NCBI GenBank assembly: GCA_004295085.1
Contig: SHNF01000017.1
Span: 1 to 62,957, forward strand
DNA length: 62,957 nucleotides
Direction: 5' to 3'
Source of the DNA: Planctomycetota bacterium
GTDB lineage: Bacteria; Planctomycetota; UBA1135
Both the position numbers and the translations under genes were made by a program. The notes below the pieces were generated by a model. It searched no databases. It was not told the DNA's origin and worked only from the letters and a program-made list of their open reading frames with translations. Below are positions 8,736-15,894 of the stretch, one piece after another (position 1 is the stretch's first letter; each line of letters begins with the position of its first letter).

Positions 8736-9512
8736 TTGCTGTCGATCGCGCTCCTCCTCCTGGCGCCGGCCCCGGCACCGGCGCCGCAGGAAGTTCCCAG
8801 GCTCAGCGGCTGGATTACGGACCTGGCCGGTTTCGTCGAGTCCGGCGACCGGTCCGCGATGGAAGACCTGATCGGCCGCTATCACGCCGGGTCCGACAAC
8901 GAAATCGCGGTGCTCACCGTGCCCGACCTGGGCGGCCGCGACATCGAGTCTTTCGCGCTGCACGTGGCCAGGGAGAACGGCATCGGCGACCTGCAGCAGG
9001 AGAACGGGGTCCTTTTGGTGGTGGCCGCCGCCGAGCGCCGGATCCGCATCGAGGTCGGCCGCGGCCTCGAGGGCGAGCTGACCGACCTGGTGAGTGGACG
9101 CATCATCGACCTGATCATGGTGCCCGAGTTCAAGGCCGGAAAGCCGTCGCTCGGCATCCGCCGCGGCGTGGAGGCGATCGTGGCCGCCGCCGGCGGCGAC
9201 CTTTCTGCCATCCCCGAGGACGGCGACCGCCACCAGGGCGGCTCCGGCGTCTTCGGCGGCCTGATCGGCATCCTGGTGTTGTTCTTCCTGCTGAGCATGC
9301 TGGCACGCGGGGCGCGCAGCGCCGGGGGCCGTCGCGGCGGAGGCCTGGGCGGCATGAGCGGGATGTTGACCGGCATGCTGCTGGGGCAGATGCTGGGCGG
9401 CAGGGGAGGATCCGGCGGCCGCTCCGGCGGCGGATTCCGCGGCGGCGGGGGCTTTCGGGGCTTCGGCGGCAGCCGGGGTTTCGGCGGCGGCGGCGCCAGC
9501 GGAGGATGGTAA
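8736..9512 (+). CDS. Secreted TPM-domain protein with glycine-rich tail
   Basis: A 258-residue product starting at a TTG, 4 nt after the lemA stop. A short hydrophobic leader (MLSIALLLLAPAPAPAP) suggests export. Residues ~20-145 form a TPM domain with DNEIAVLTVPDL, LVVAAAERRIRIEVGRGLEG and a D-rich SGRIIDLI segment. A membrane helix follows (GLIGILVLFFLLSML), then a Gly/Arg/Ser-rich tail ending GGGASGGW, which is typical of the YgcG-like branch of this family. TPM domains have been linked to acid phosphatase activity and photosystem repair in plants; the bacterial role with LemA is not settled. Its last seven bases overlap the next gene. Confidence 0.88.
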   Translation: MLSIALLLLAPAPAPAPQEVPRLSGWITDLAGFVESGDRSAMEDLIGRYHAGSDNEIAVLTVPDLGGRDIESFALHVARENGIGDLQQENGVLLVVAAAERRIRIEVGRGLEGELTDLVSGRIIDLIMVPEFKAGKPSLGIRRGVEAIVAAAGGDLSAIPEDGDRHQGGSGVFGGLIGILVLFFLLSMLARGARSAGGRRGGGLGGMSGMLTGMLLGQMLGGRGGSGGRSGGGFRGGGGFRGFGGSRGFGGGGASGGW

Positions 9513-10300
9513 GCATGGGACTCGAAGCCGCTGCGACGCAGGCAACCGCGGACTGGAGCGAGCAGTACTCGACCGCCGCGGCCTGGTGGGTGTGGGCCCT
9601 GGCCATCGCCCTGACCAGCGCCCTGGCGCTGCTGGTGGTGCGCGCCATGCTGACCCATCGCCAGTACAAGGTGCGCTTCGCCTTGCCCGAGGAGGGGCGG
9701 CGTCGCGTGGAGGAGGCGGTGGCGGCGGCGGAGCGGCGCACCGTGGGCGAGATCCTGCCCGTGGTGCTGGGGCGCAGCGACCGCTATCCGGCGGCCAACC
9801 TGGTGTGCGGCATCCTGTTCGCGATCGCCGGGTTCCTGATCGCCTGGGCCATCCCGGTGCGCGTGGAGCCGCTCGCATACCTGATGGTGCAGCTGGGGAG
9901 CGGTTTCCTGGGCTGGATGCTGTGCCGCTCGCTGCCGGAGCTGCGGCGCCGCTTCGTGCCGCCGTGGCAGCTCTCCGCCATGGCCGAAGAGACCGCTGCG
10001 CACGAATTCTTCCGCCAGAACCTGCACAACACGCGCGAGCGCACCGGCGTGCTGCTGTTCGTGAGCCTGTTCGAGCGGCGCGTGGTGGTGCTGGGCGACG
10101 AGGGAATCGCGTCCCAGGTGAACGACAAGGCGTGGAAGGAGCTGAATGCCGTGATCCTGGAAGCCGCCGCCCGCGGGGCCCTGGCCGAAGGGCTGTGCGC
10201 CGCCGTGGAGCGCATGGGGGCGGTCCTGGCCGAGCACTTCCCCTGGCAGGAGGGCGACCGCGACGAACTGCCCAATCACGTGGTGGTGCGCGCCGAGTAG
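9506..10300 (+). CDS. Membrane-bound TPM-domain protein, second of a pair
   Basis: A 264-residue protein whose ATG overlaps the stop of the preceding TPM gene (ATGGTAA), so the two are translationally coupled. It has an N-terminal membrane helix at residues ~25-46, then a cytosolic segment EEAVAAAERRTVGEILPVVL, two further membrane helices (~95-140) and a C-terminal half with RERTGVLLFVSLFERRVVVLGDEGI, the core strand-turn-strand of the TPM domain. An in-frame ATG at 9515 is the alternative start. LemA, a secreted Gly-tailed TPM protein and a membrane TPM protein form a three-gene module here. Confidence 0.85.
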   Translation: MVSMGLEAAATQATADWSEQYSTAAAWWVWALAIALTSALALLVVRAMLTHRQYKVRFALPEEGRRRVEEAVAAAERRTVGEILPVVLGRSDRYPAANLVCGILFAIAGFLIAWAIPVRVEPLAYLMVQLGSGFLGWMLCRSLPELRRRFVPPWQLSAMAEETAAHEFFRQNLHNTRERTGVLLFVSLFERRVVVLGDEGIASQVNDKAWKELNAVILEAAARGALAEGLCAAVERMGAVLAEHFPWQEGDRDELPNHVVVRAE

Positions 10301-10303
10301 CGC

Positions 10304-10927
10304 CTAGAGCGTGCCGAACTGGCGGTCGCCGGCGTCGCCCAGGCCGGGCACGATGAATCCGTATTCGTTTAGGCGCTCGTCCACCGCCACCAGATGCAGC
10401 GGCACGTCGGGCGCTTCCTGCTGCAGGCGGCGCACGCCCTCGGGCGCACCCAGGATCCCGACGAAGGCGATGCAGGGCGCGGCCCGGCCGCGCAGGCCGG
10501 CGATGGCGGCGGCGGCCGAGCCGCCGGTCGCCAGCATCGGGTCGAGCACGAGGCACAGCTGCGGCGGCGGCCGGTTCGGAAGCGCGTAGTACTCGATCGG
10601 CCGCAGCGTGCGCTCGTCCCGGTGCAGCCCCAGATGCCAGACCTCCGCTTCCGGGAGCAGGTCCAGCACGCCGTCCACCATGCCCAGGCCGGCGCGCAGC
10701 ACGGGCACCAGCACCACGCTCTCCGCCAGGTGGCCGCCGGGGCACTCGCCCAGCGGCGTGCGCACGGTGCGCGGCCGCAGCGCCAGCTCGCGCGTGGCGT
10801 CCACGGCCAGCAACCAGCTCAGCTCCCGGACCAGGTGGCGGAAGCGCGCCGGCGGCGTGGCGCGATCGCGCAGCTCGGCGAGGCGGTGCAGCGCCAGGGG
10901 GTGCTGGCAAAGTCGCAAGCCGCTCAT
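10304..10927 (-). CDS. upp: Uracil phosphoribosyltransferase
   Basis: A 207-residue Upp. It shows the PRPP-binding loop LVLDPMLATGGSA (about residues 126-138), the VPVLRAGLGMVDG segment and the uracil-binding C-terminus YGFIVPGLGDAGDRQFGT. The enzyme converts uracil and PRPP to UMP in pyrimidine salvage. Length is as expected for the family. The gene is convergent with the TPM gene (3 nt apart) and divergent from the M14-like gene. TACGCT 8 nt upstream of the ATG is a weak candidate -10 element. Confidence 0.96.
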   Translation of the reverse strand: MSGLRLCQHPLALHRLAELRDRATPPARFRHLVRELSWLLAVDATRELALRPRTVRTPLGECPGGHLAESVVLVPVLRAGLGMVDGVLDLLPEAEVWHLGLHRDERTLRPIEYYALPNRPPPQLCLVLDPMLATGGSAAAAIAGLRGRAAPCIAFVGILGAPEGVRRLQQEAPDVPLHLVAVDERLNEYGFIVPGLGDAGDRQFGTL

Positions 10928-10996
10928 GTCAGGCCAGCGTACGCCAGCGCAGCCGGATTGTGCTTTGACCGCGCCCGGCTAGCCTTCCTTCCGCTC

Positions 10997-12748
10997 ATGC
11001 TCGTGCCCTTCCGCTCCATCCTTGTCCCGGCCGTCCTGGCGCTCCCCCCCGGCGTGGGTCAGGATCCGGCGTTGGAGGCGCCGGTCGCGCCGGAGACGCC
11101 GGAGTCGCCGGCGCCGGCGGTCCAGGAGCCGGCCCCGTCCGGCTATCTGGCGCCGGACGAGGTGCTGGAGCACCTGCGCAGCCTGCGCGAGCAGGGGCGG
11201 ATGGATTGGATCCGCCTGGCAGTGACGGCGGAGGCCCGCGAGCTGGGCGTCGCCGCGTTCGGCGAGCGCGCGCTCCCGGGGCGGCCCGCCATCCTGGTCG
11301 TCGCGGATCCTGCAGGAGACCGCCCGGCGGCCACGGCTGTGGCCCTGGCGCTGTGCGAAGCGCTGGCCGAGGGCGGTTCGCCGCTGCTCGAGCGGGCCAC
11401 GGTGTACGTGGCGCCCCTCGCCAATCCGGACGCCGCGGCCCGCGCCTTCGCCGGGCTGGCACCGCGCCGCGGCGCGGCGGTGGACGAGGACCGGGACGGC
11501 CTGCTGGACGAGGACGGGCCCGACGACCTGGACGGCGACGACCTGCTGTTGCAGATGCGGGTACCCGATCCCACGGGGGACTGGCGCGCCGCCGAAGCCG
11601 ACGCCCGCGCGCTGGTGCGCGCGCAGCGCGACAAGGGCGAAGCCGGAGCCTACCGCCTGCTGCCGGAAGGGCGCGACGACGATCGCGACCGCGCCTACAA
11701 CGAAGACGACCTGGGCGGCGCCGACTGGGACGGCAACTGGCCGCATCGCTACCGCGCGCACGTTCCGGCTTCCGGTCCGTATCCGCTGAGCGAAGCCGAG
11801 ACCCGCGCGCTGGCCGAATTCGTGCTCGGCCACCCGCACCTGGCGCTGGTGATCGTGCTGGGCGCGGAGGACAACCTGAGCAAGCCTCCCGAGGCTGGCG
11901 ACGACCGCAGCGCCAAGGCCACCAAGCCGCTGGCCGAGGACGCCAAGCTCCTGGCGCTGTGGAGTGAGCGCTGGCTGAAGGACGCGAAGAACAAGCCGCG
12001 CTCGGGCGAGCGCGGCGCCGGCGGCTTCGCCGAGTGGGCGTACTTCCAGGCCGGCTTGCCGGTGGTGCAGAGCGCGGTCTGGTCGCCGCCCCTGGACGCG
12101 TCCGCGTCCGCCGGCAAGGACGGTGAGAAGGAAGGTGACGCGACCGAGGACGGCGCCGGCAAGAAGAACGACGGCGCCGGCAAGAAGGACGACAAGGACG
12201 TTCCCGACGAGGTCAAGCTGCTGCGCTGGAACGACCAGGCGCTGGGCGGCGCGGGGTTCGTGCCCTGGCGCAAGTTCCAGCACCCGGACCTGGGCGAGGT
12301 GGAGATCGGCGGGTGGAAGCCGCTCGCGCTGCACAATCCGCCGGCTGGCGAGCTGCCGGCCCTGGCCGAGCAGTGGCGCGCGCGGCTCGAGTCCCTGGCC
12401 GAGGACCTGCCGCGCCTGAGCTGGGCCAAGGTGGAGGTGCGCGAGCTGGGCGACGGCGTGCTCGAGGCGCGCGCCACACTGGTGAACTCCGGTCTGCTCG
12501 CCAGCATGAGCGAGATGGGAAGCGTCACCAACCGGCCGCGCCCGCTGCGCGTGCTGCTGGAGCTGCCTGAAGGCGGCGCACTGCTGGCCGGCGAGCGCAT
12601 CCAGTCGGTGGAGCGGCTGGGCGGGAGCGGCGGCAACCGCGAGTACCGCTGGCTCTACGCCTTGAAGCCCGGCTCGGCCCCGGCGCAGCTGCGGGCGCTG
12701 TCCGACACGGCCGGCGAGGCCTTGGTCGTCCTGGAGGTGAATCGCTGA
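10997..12748 (+). CDS. Catalytically dead-looking M14 carboxypeptidase homologue
   Basis: A 583-residue exported protein (N-terminal hydrophobic leader, then a Pro/Ala-rich linker to residue ~50) homologous to the M14 peptidase encoded next to it. It shares the Asp-rich insert DRDGLLDEDGPDDLDGD, the SEAETRALAEFVLGHPHLALV block and the C-terminal DLGEVEIGGWKPLALHNPP block. The zinc-binding HxxE is missing: where the neighbour has VHGNE this protein has VADPAG. The third ligand His (neighbour SFHNSGG) is replaced by VLGAEDN, the substrate-binding NRN by DGN, and the catalytic Glu region SFTNEL by VVQSAVW. It also has a Lys/Asp/Gly-rich insertion. It is therefore probably a pseudoenzyme. The stop overlaps the next start (TGATG). 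Confidence 0.8.
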   Translation: MLVPFRSILVPAVLALPPGVGQDPALEAPVAPETPESPAPAVQEPAPSGYLAPDEVLEHLRSLREQGRMDWIRLAVTAEARELGVAAFGERALPGRPAILVVADPAGDRPAATAVALALCEALAEGGSPLLERATVYVAPLANPDAAARAFAGLAPRRGAAVDEDRDGLLDEDGPDDLDGDDLLLQMRVPDPTGDWRAAEADARALVRAQRDKGEAGAYRLLPEGRDDDRDRAYNEDDLGGADWDGNWPHRYRAHVPASGPYPLSEAETRALAEFVLGHPHLALVIVLGAEDNLSKPPEAGDDRSAKATKPLAEDAKLLALWSERWLKDAKNKPRSGERGAGGFAEWAYFQAGLPVVQSAVWSPPLDASASAGKDGEKEGDATEDGAGKKNDGAGKKDDKDVPDEVKLLRWNDQALGGAGFVPWRKFQHPDLGEVEIGGWKPLALHNPPAGELPALAEQWRARLESLAEDLPRLSWAKVEVRELGDGVLEARATLVNSGLLASMSEMGSVTNRPRPLRVLLELPEGGALLAGERIQSVERLGGSGGNREYRWLYALKPGSAPAQLRALSDTAGEALVVLEVNR

Positions 12749-14490
12749 TGCGGCTGTTCCCCGTACTGTGCGGACTTGCGCTGCTCGCGCCGGCGGCAGC
12801 GGCCCAGGGTGGGCGCATGCAGCCCAAAGTCGAGATCGCCTGGAACCGCTACTACGACCACGCCGAGCTGCTGGCCATCATGGATCGGCTGCAGGCGGCC
12901 TGGCCGGAGTTCGTGCGCTTCGTGGACATCGGCGAAAGCTACGAGGGGCGGCGCATGCGCGTGCTGGTCCTCGCCAATCAGCGCACGGGCGAGGACACCG
13001 GCAAGCCGGCCATGTGGGTGGACGGCAACGTGCACGGCAACGAGGTGCAGGGCGCCGAGGCCGCGCTGTACCTGGCGTGGTGGCTGCTGGAGCACTATGC
13101 GGACAACGAGCGCGCGCGCAAGCTGCTGGACACGCGCGCCTTCTACATCCTGCCGTCGCAGAACCCGGATGGCCGCGACTCCTGGTTCCATGATCCACAT
13201 GACGCCCATTCCTCCCGGACCGGGCGCAAGCCGTACGACAACGACCGCGACGGCCTGCTGGACGAGGACGGGCCCGACGACCTGGACGGGGACGGCGAGA
13301 TCCTGAGCATGCGCAAGAAGGTGGCGCCGGGCACCGGGGATTACCGCCTGCACCCCGACGACGCGCGCATCCTGATCCGCGCCGACCGCGAGCATCCGGG
13401 CGATTACGAGCTGCTCGGGGACGAAGGCCTGGACAACGACGGCGACGGCCGCGTGAACGAGGACGGCGTCGGCGGCTACGACATGAATCGCAACTGGCCC
13501 AGCGACTGGCAGCCCGGCCACATCCAGTTCGGCGCCGGCGACTACCCGCTCTCCTTCCCGGAGACGCGCGCGATCGCGGCCTTTCTGCTGGCGCATCCCA
13601 ACGTCGCGGCGGTGCAGTCCTTCCACAACTCCGGCGGCATGATCCTGCGCGGGCCAGGTGACCAGGCCTTCGCCTACCCCGGCGAGGACGCGGCGGTGTA
13701 CGACGCCATCGGCCAGGAGGGCGAGCTGATCCTGCCCTTCTACCGCTACATGATCATCTGGCGCGACCTCTACACCGTGCACGGCGGCTTCGTGAACTGG
13801 ACCTACGAGGGGCTGGGCATCTTCTCGTTCACCAACGAGCTGTGGGCTTCGCCCCAGTACTACGGCGGCGGGCGCGAGCGGCCGGGCCCGAGCGACTACA
13901 GCGACGGCCAGCAGAACGAGTTCGATTTCAACGACTCCGTGCTCCTGGGCCAGGCTTTCGTGGACTGGCACCCGGCCCGCCACCCGCTGTACGGCGAGGT
14001 GGAGATCGGCGGCTTCAAGCGCGAGCACGGCCGCGTGGCGCCGTCCTTCATGATCGAGGAGATGCTGCACCGCAACGCCATGTTCTGCGTCCGTCACGCC
14101 GAGGAGATCGCGGAGCTCGAGGCGCTCGCTCCGAAGGTGGAGCCGCTGGAGGGCGGACTGCACCGCGTTACGGTCACCCTGGTGAACGACAAGACCATGC
14201 CGACGCGCTCGGCCATGGCCGGGCGCGAGCACATCGGCACGCCGGACAGCGTGAGCCTGGAAGGGCCGGACCTCACCGTCCTGGCCGGCGGCGTGCAGAC
14301 CGACCGCTGGCGCCCGGAGCGCCTGGACTGGCAGGAACGGGACCCGGCGCGGCTGCGCCTGGAGCGGGGCGTGCCCGGACACGGCTCCGCCACCGTCGCC
14401 TGGATCGTGCGTGGCCGCGGCGACTTCACGGTCCAGTACGTGGCGGACAAGGCCGACGATGTGCGCGTGACCGGCACGCTCCCGCGATGA
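12748..14490 (+). CDS. Secreted M14 zinc carboxypeptidase, active site intact
   Basis: A 580-residue exported metallopeptidase with a signal peptide (residues 1-20, cleavage after AAAAQ). Zinc ligands His96 and Glu99 are in VHGNE, the third ligand is His293 in SFHNSGG, substrate-binding NRN is at ~247-249 and the catalytic Glu364 is in SFTNEL. Two Asp-rich loops (residues 164-183 and 229-240, for example DNDGDGRVNEDG) look like calcium-binding repeats inserted in the domain. A C-terminal beta-rich domain of ~160 residues follows. It should trim C-terminal residues from peptides outside the cytoplasm. It overlaps the upstream pseudo-peptidase by 1 nt and the downstream DUF3293 gene by 4 nt. 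Confidence 0.93.
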   Translation: MRLFPVLCGLALLAPAAAAQGGRMQPKVEIAWNRYYDHAELLAIMDRLQAAWPEFVRFVDIGESYEGRRMRVLVLANQRTGEDTGKPAMWVDGNVHGNEVQGAEAALYLAWWLLEHYADNERARKLLDTRAFYILPSQNPDGRDSWFHDPHDAHSSRTGRKPYDNDRDGLLDEDGPDDLDGDGEILSMRKKVAPGTGDYRLHPDDARILIRADREHPGDYELLGDEGLDNDGDGRVNEDGVGGYDMNRNWPSDWQPGHIQFGAGDYPLSFPETRAIAAFLLAHPNVAAVQSFHNSGGMILRGPGDQAFAYPGEDAAVYDAIGQEGELILPFYRYMIIWRDLYTVHGGFVNWTYEGLGIFSFTNELWASPQYYGGGRERPGPSDYSDGQQNEFDFNDSVLLGQAFVDWHPARHPLYGEVEIGGFKREHGRVAPSFMIEEMLHRNAMFCVRHAEEIAELEALAPKVEPLEGGLHRVTVTLVNDKTMPTRSAMAGREHIGTPDSVSLEGPDLTVLAGGVQTDRWRPERLDWQERDPARLRLERGVPGHGSATVAWIVRGRGDFTVQYVADKADDVRVTGTLPR

Positions 14491-14927
14491 GCGCCGACTG
14501 GGAGGCGGCGTACCGCGCCTCTCGCTACGCCTTCCCCTGGCACGGCCGCTGGCGCGAGTTCTCCCTGGACGGCGACGAGCCTCGCATGGCCGACCTCGAC
14601 CGGTCGGTGACCTTGATCACGGCCTGGAATCCCGGCTCCGAAGAGAAGCCGCGCGCCTGGAACGTCGCCGCCAACGCGCGCCTGCTGCGCGCGCTGGTGG
14701 CGCGCCAAGTGCCCTGGGAGCCGGCCTGGGGCGGCAGCCTGCCGGGCGTCCAGCCGGCCTGGAAGGAGGACGGCTTCGCCGCTTTCGGCTGGACCCGGGC
14801 TGAGGCGCTGCGCTGGGGCCGTGAATACGGGCAGAGGGCGCTGGTGTGGCTGGATGCGGAGACTGCCGGTCTGCTGTTCTGCGCCGACGGCCGCTTCGCC
14901 CCCTGCGGATTACGGCGGTTCGTCTGA
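14487..14927 (+). CDS. DUF3293 domain protein
   Basis: A 146-residue protein whose ATG overlaps the stop of the peptidase gene (ATGA). It has the features I associate with DUF3293: an ITAWNPGS motif after the first strand pair, NVAANARLLRALVA, an AFGWTRAEALRWGREYGQRA helix in adjoining parts, and the strand ALVWLD. No signal peptide. The function of the family is unknown. Coupling to a secreted peptidase is probably accidental, since DUF3293 proteins are small and cytosolic. TAG immediately after its TGA stop begins the putative -10 of deoC. Confidence 0.8.
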   Translation: MSADWEAAYRASRYAFPWHGRWREFSLDGDEPRMADLDRSVTLITAWNPGSEEKPRAWNVAANARLLRALVARQVPWEPAWGGSLPGVQPAWKEDGFAAFGWTRAEALRWGREYGQRALVWLDAETAGLLFCADGRFAPCGLRRFV

Positions 14928-14933
14928 TAGGCT
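14928..14933 (+). promoter_or_regulatory. Putative -10 element (TAGGCT) of deoC
   Basis: TAGGCT begins directly after the stop of the upstream gene and ends 6 nt before the deoC ATG, predicting a leaderless transcript. The identical hexamer with the identical 6-nt gap precedes the flavoprotein gene at 469. No ribosome binding site and no clear -35 are seen. Confidence 0.4.
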
Positions 14934-14939
14934 GAACCC

Positions 14940-15821
14940 ATGCGCGCGCGCACCGTGGATCGGATCGCCGCCGACGCCCGCGCGGCGTCGTTCACGCGCC
15001 GCTCCATCAAGAAGGAGAGCAAGCTGGCCGGCTTGAAGCTGGCGCTGTCCATGCTTGATCTGACCACCCTCGAGGGCAAGGACACGCCGGAGAAGCTGCG
15101 CGCGTTGTGCCGCAAGGCGCAGCGCCCGGCCGAGGACCTGGCAGACCTGCCGCACTGCGCTGCGGTCTGCGTCTATCCGACCTTCGTCGCCCTGGCCAAG
15201 GAGGAGCTGCAGGGCAGCCGCGTGAAGGTCGCCTCGGTCGCCACCGCCTTCCCCAGCGGCCAGTCGCCGCTGGCGGTGCGCCTGGCGGAGACGCGCGCCG
15301 CCGCCGACGCCGGCGCCGACGAGATCGACATGGTCATCCAGCGCGGCGCCTTCCTGGCCGGCGACTACGAGACCGTCGCCGACGAGATCGAGGCGGTCAA
15401 GGCCAACTGCGGCAGCGCCCGTCTCAAGGTCATCCTCGAGACCGGGGAGCTCGAGACCTACGACCTGGTGCGGCGCGCCAGCGACCTCGCCATCGAGGCC
15501 GGCGCCGACTTCATCAAGACCAGCACCGGCAAGGTGGCGCCCGCGGCCACCATGGGAGTCACGCTGGTGATGCTGGAGGCGGTGCGCGATCACTTCCTCG
15601 CCACCGGGCGCAAGGTCGGCGTCAAGCCGGCCGGCGGCATCCGCACGGCCAAGCAGGCCCTGCACTACCTCGTGATGGTGAAGGAAACCCTCGGCGACGC
15701 CTGGCTGACGCCGGACCTCTTCCGCTTCGGCGCCTCCGCGCTCGCCAACGACCTCGTGATGCAGCTCCGCAAGGAGCTCACGGGCCGCTACGCGGCGAGC
15801 TACGACGTGACCGAATCGTAA
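14940..15821 (+). CDS. deoC: Deoxyribose-phosphate aldolase
   Basis: A 293-residue DeoC. The Schiff-base lysine is Lys193 in ADFIKTSTG, the second lysine is Lys229 in GVKPAGGIR and the Asp130 of DEIDMVI matches the proton-relay Asp. The enzyme splits deoxyribose 5-phosphate into acetaldehyde and glyceraldehyde 3-phosphate. The N-terminus is about 40 residues longer than short bacterial forms, as in the group with an initial RSIKKESKLAGLK segment. Two aldehyde dehydrogenase genes, natural partners for the acetaldehyde product, lie on the same strand but are separated from deoC by two unrelated lower-GC genes. Confidence 0.96.
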   Translation: MRARTVDRIAADARAASFTRRSIKKESKLAGLKLALSMLDLTTLEGKDTPEKLRALCRKAQRPAEDLADLPHCAAVCVYPTFVALAKEELQGSRVKVASVATAFPSGQSPLAVRLAETRAAADAGADEIDMVIQRGAFLAGDYETVADEIEAVKANCGSARLKVILETGELETYDLVRRASDLAIEAGADFIKTSTGKVAPAATMGVTLVMLEAVRDHFLATGRKVGVKPAGGIRTAKQALHYLVMVKETLGDAWLTPDLFRFGASALANDLVMQLRKELTGRYAASYDVTES

Positions 15822-15894
15822 GATTTGCTCCTCGAGAGTGACCTTGGAGGCCGCGGGTCTTGACGCAACCAAGAAGCGCGATAACTTCAAGGTG

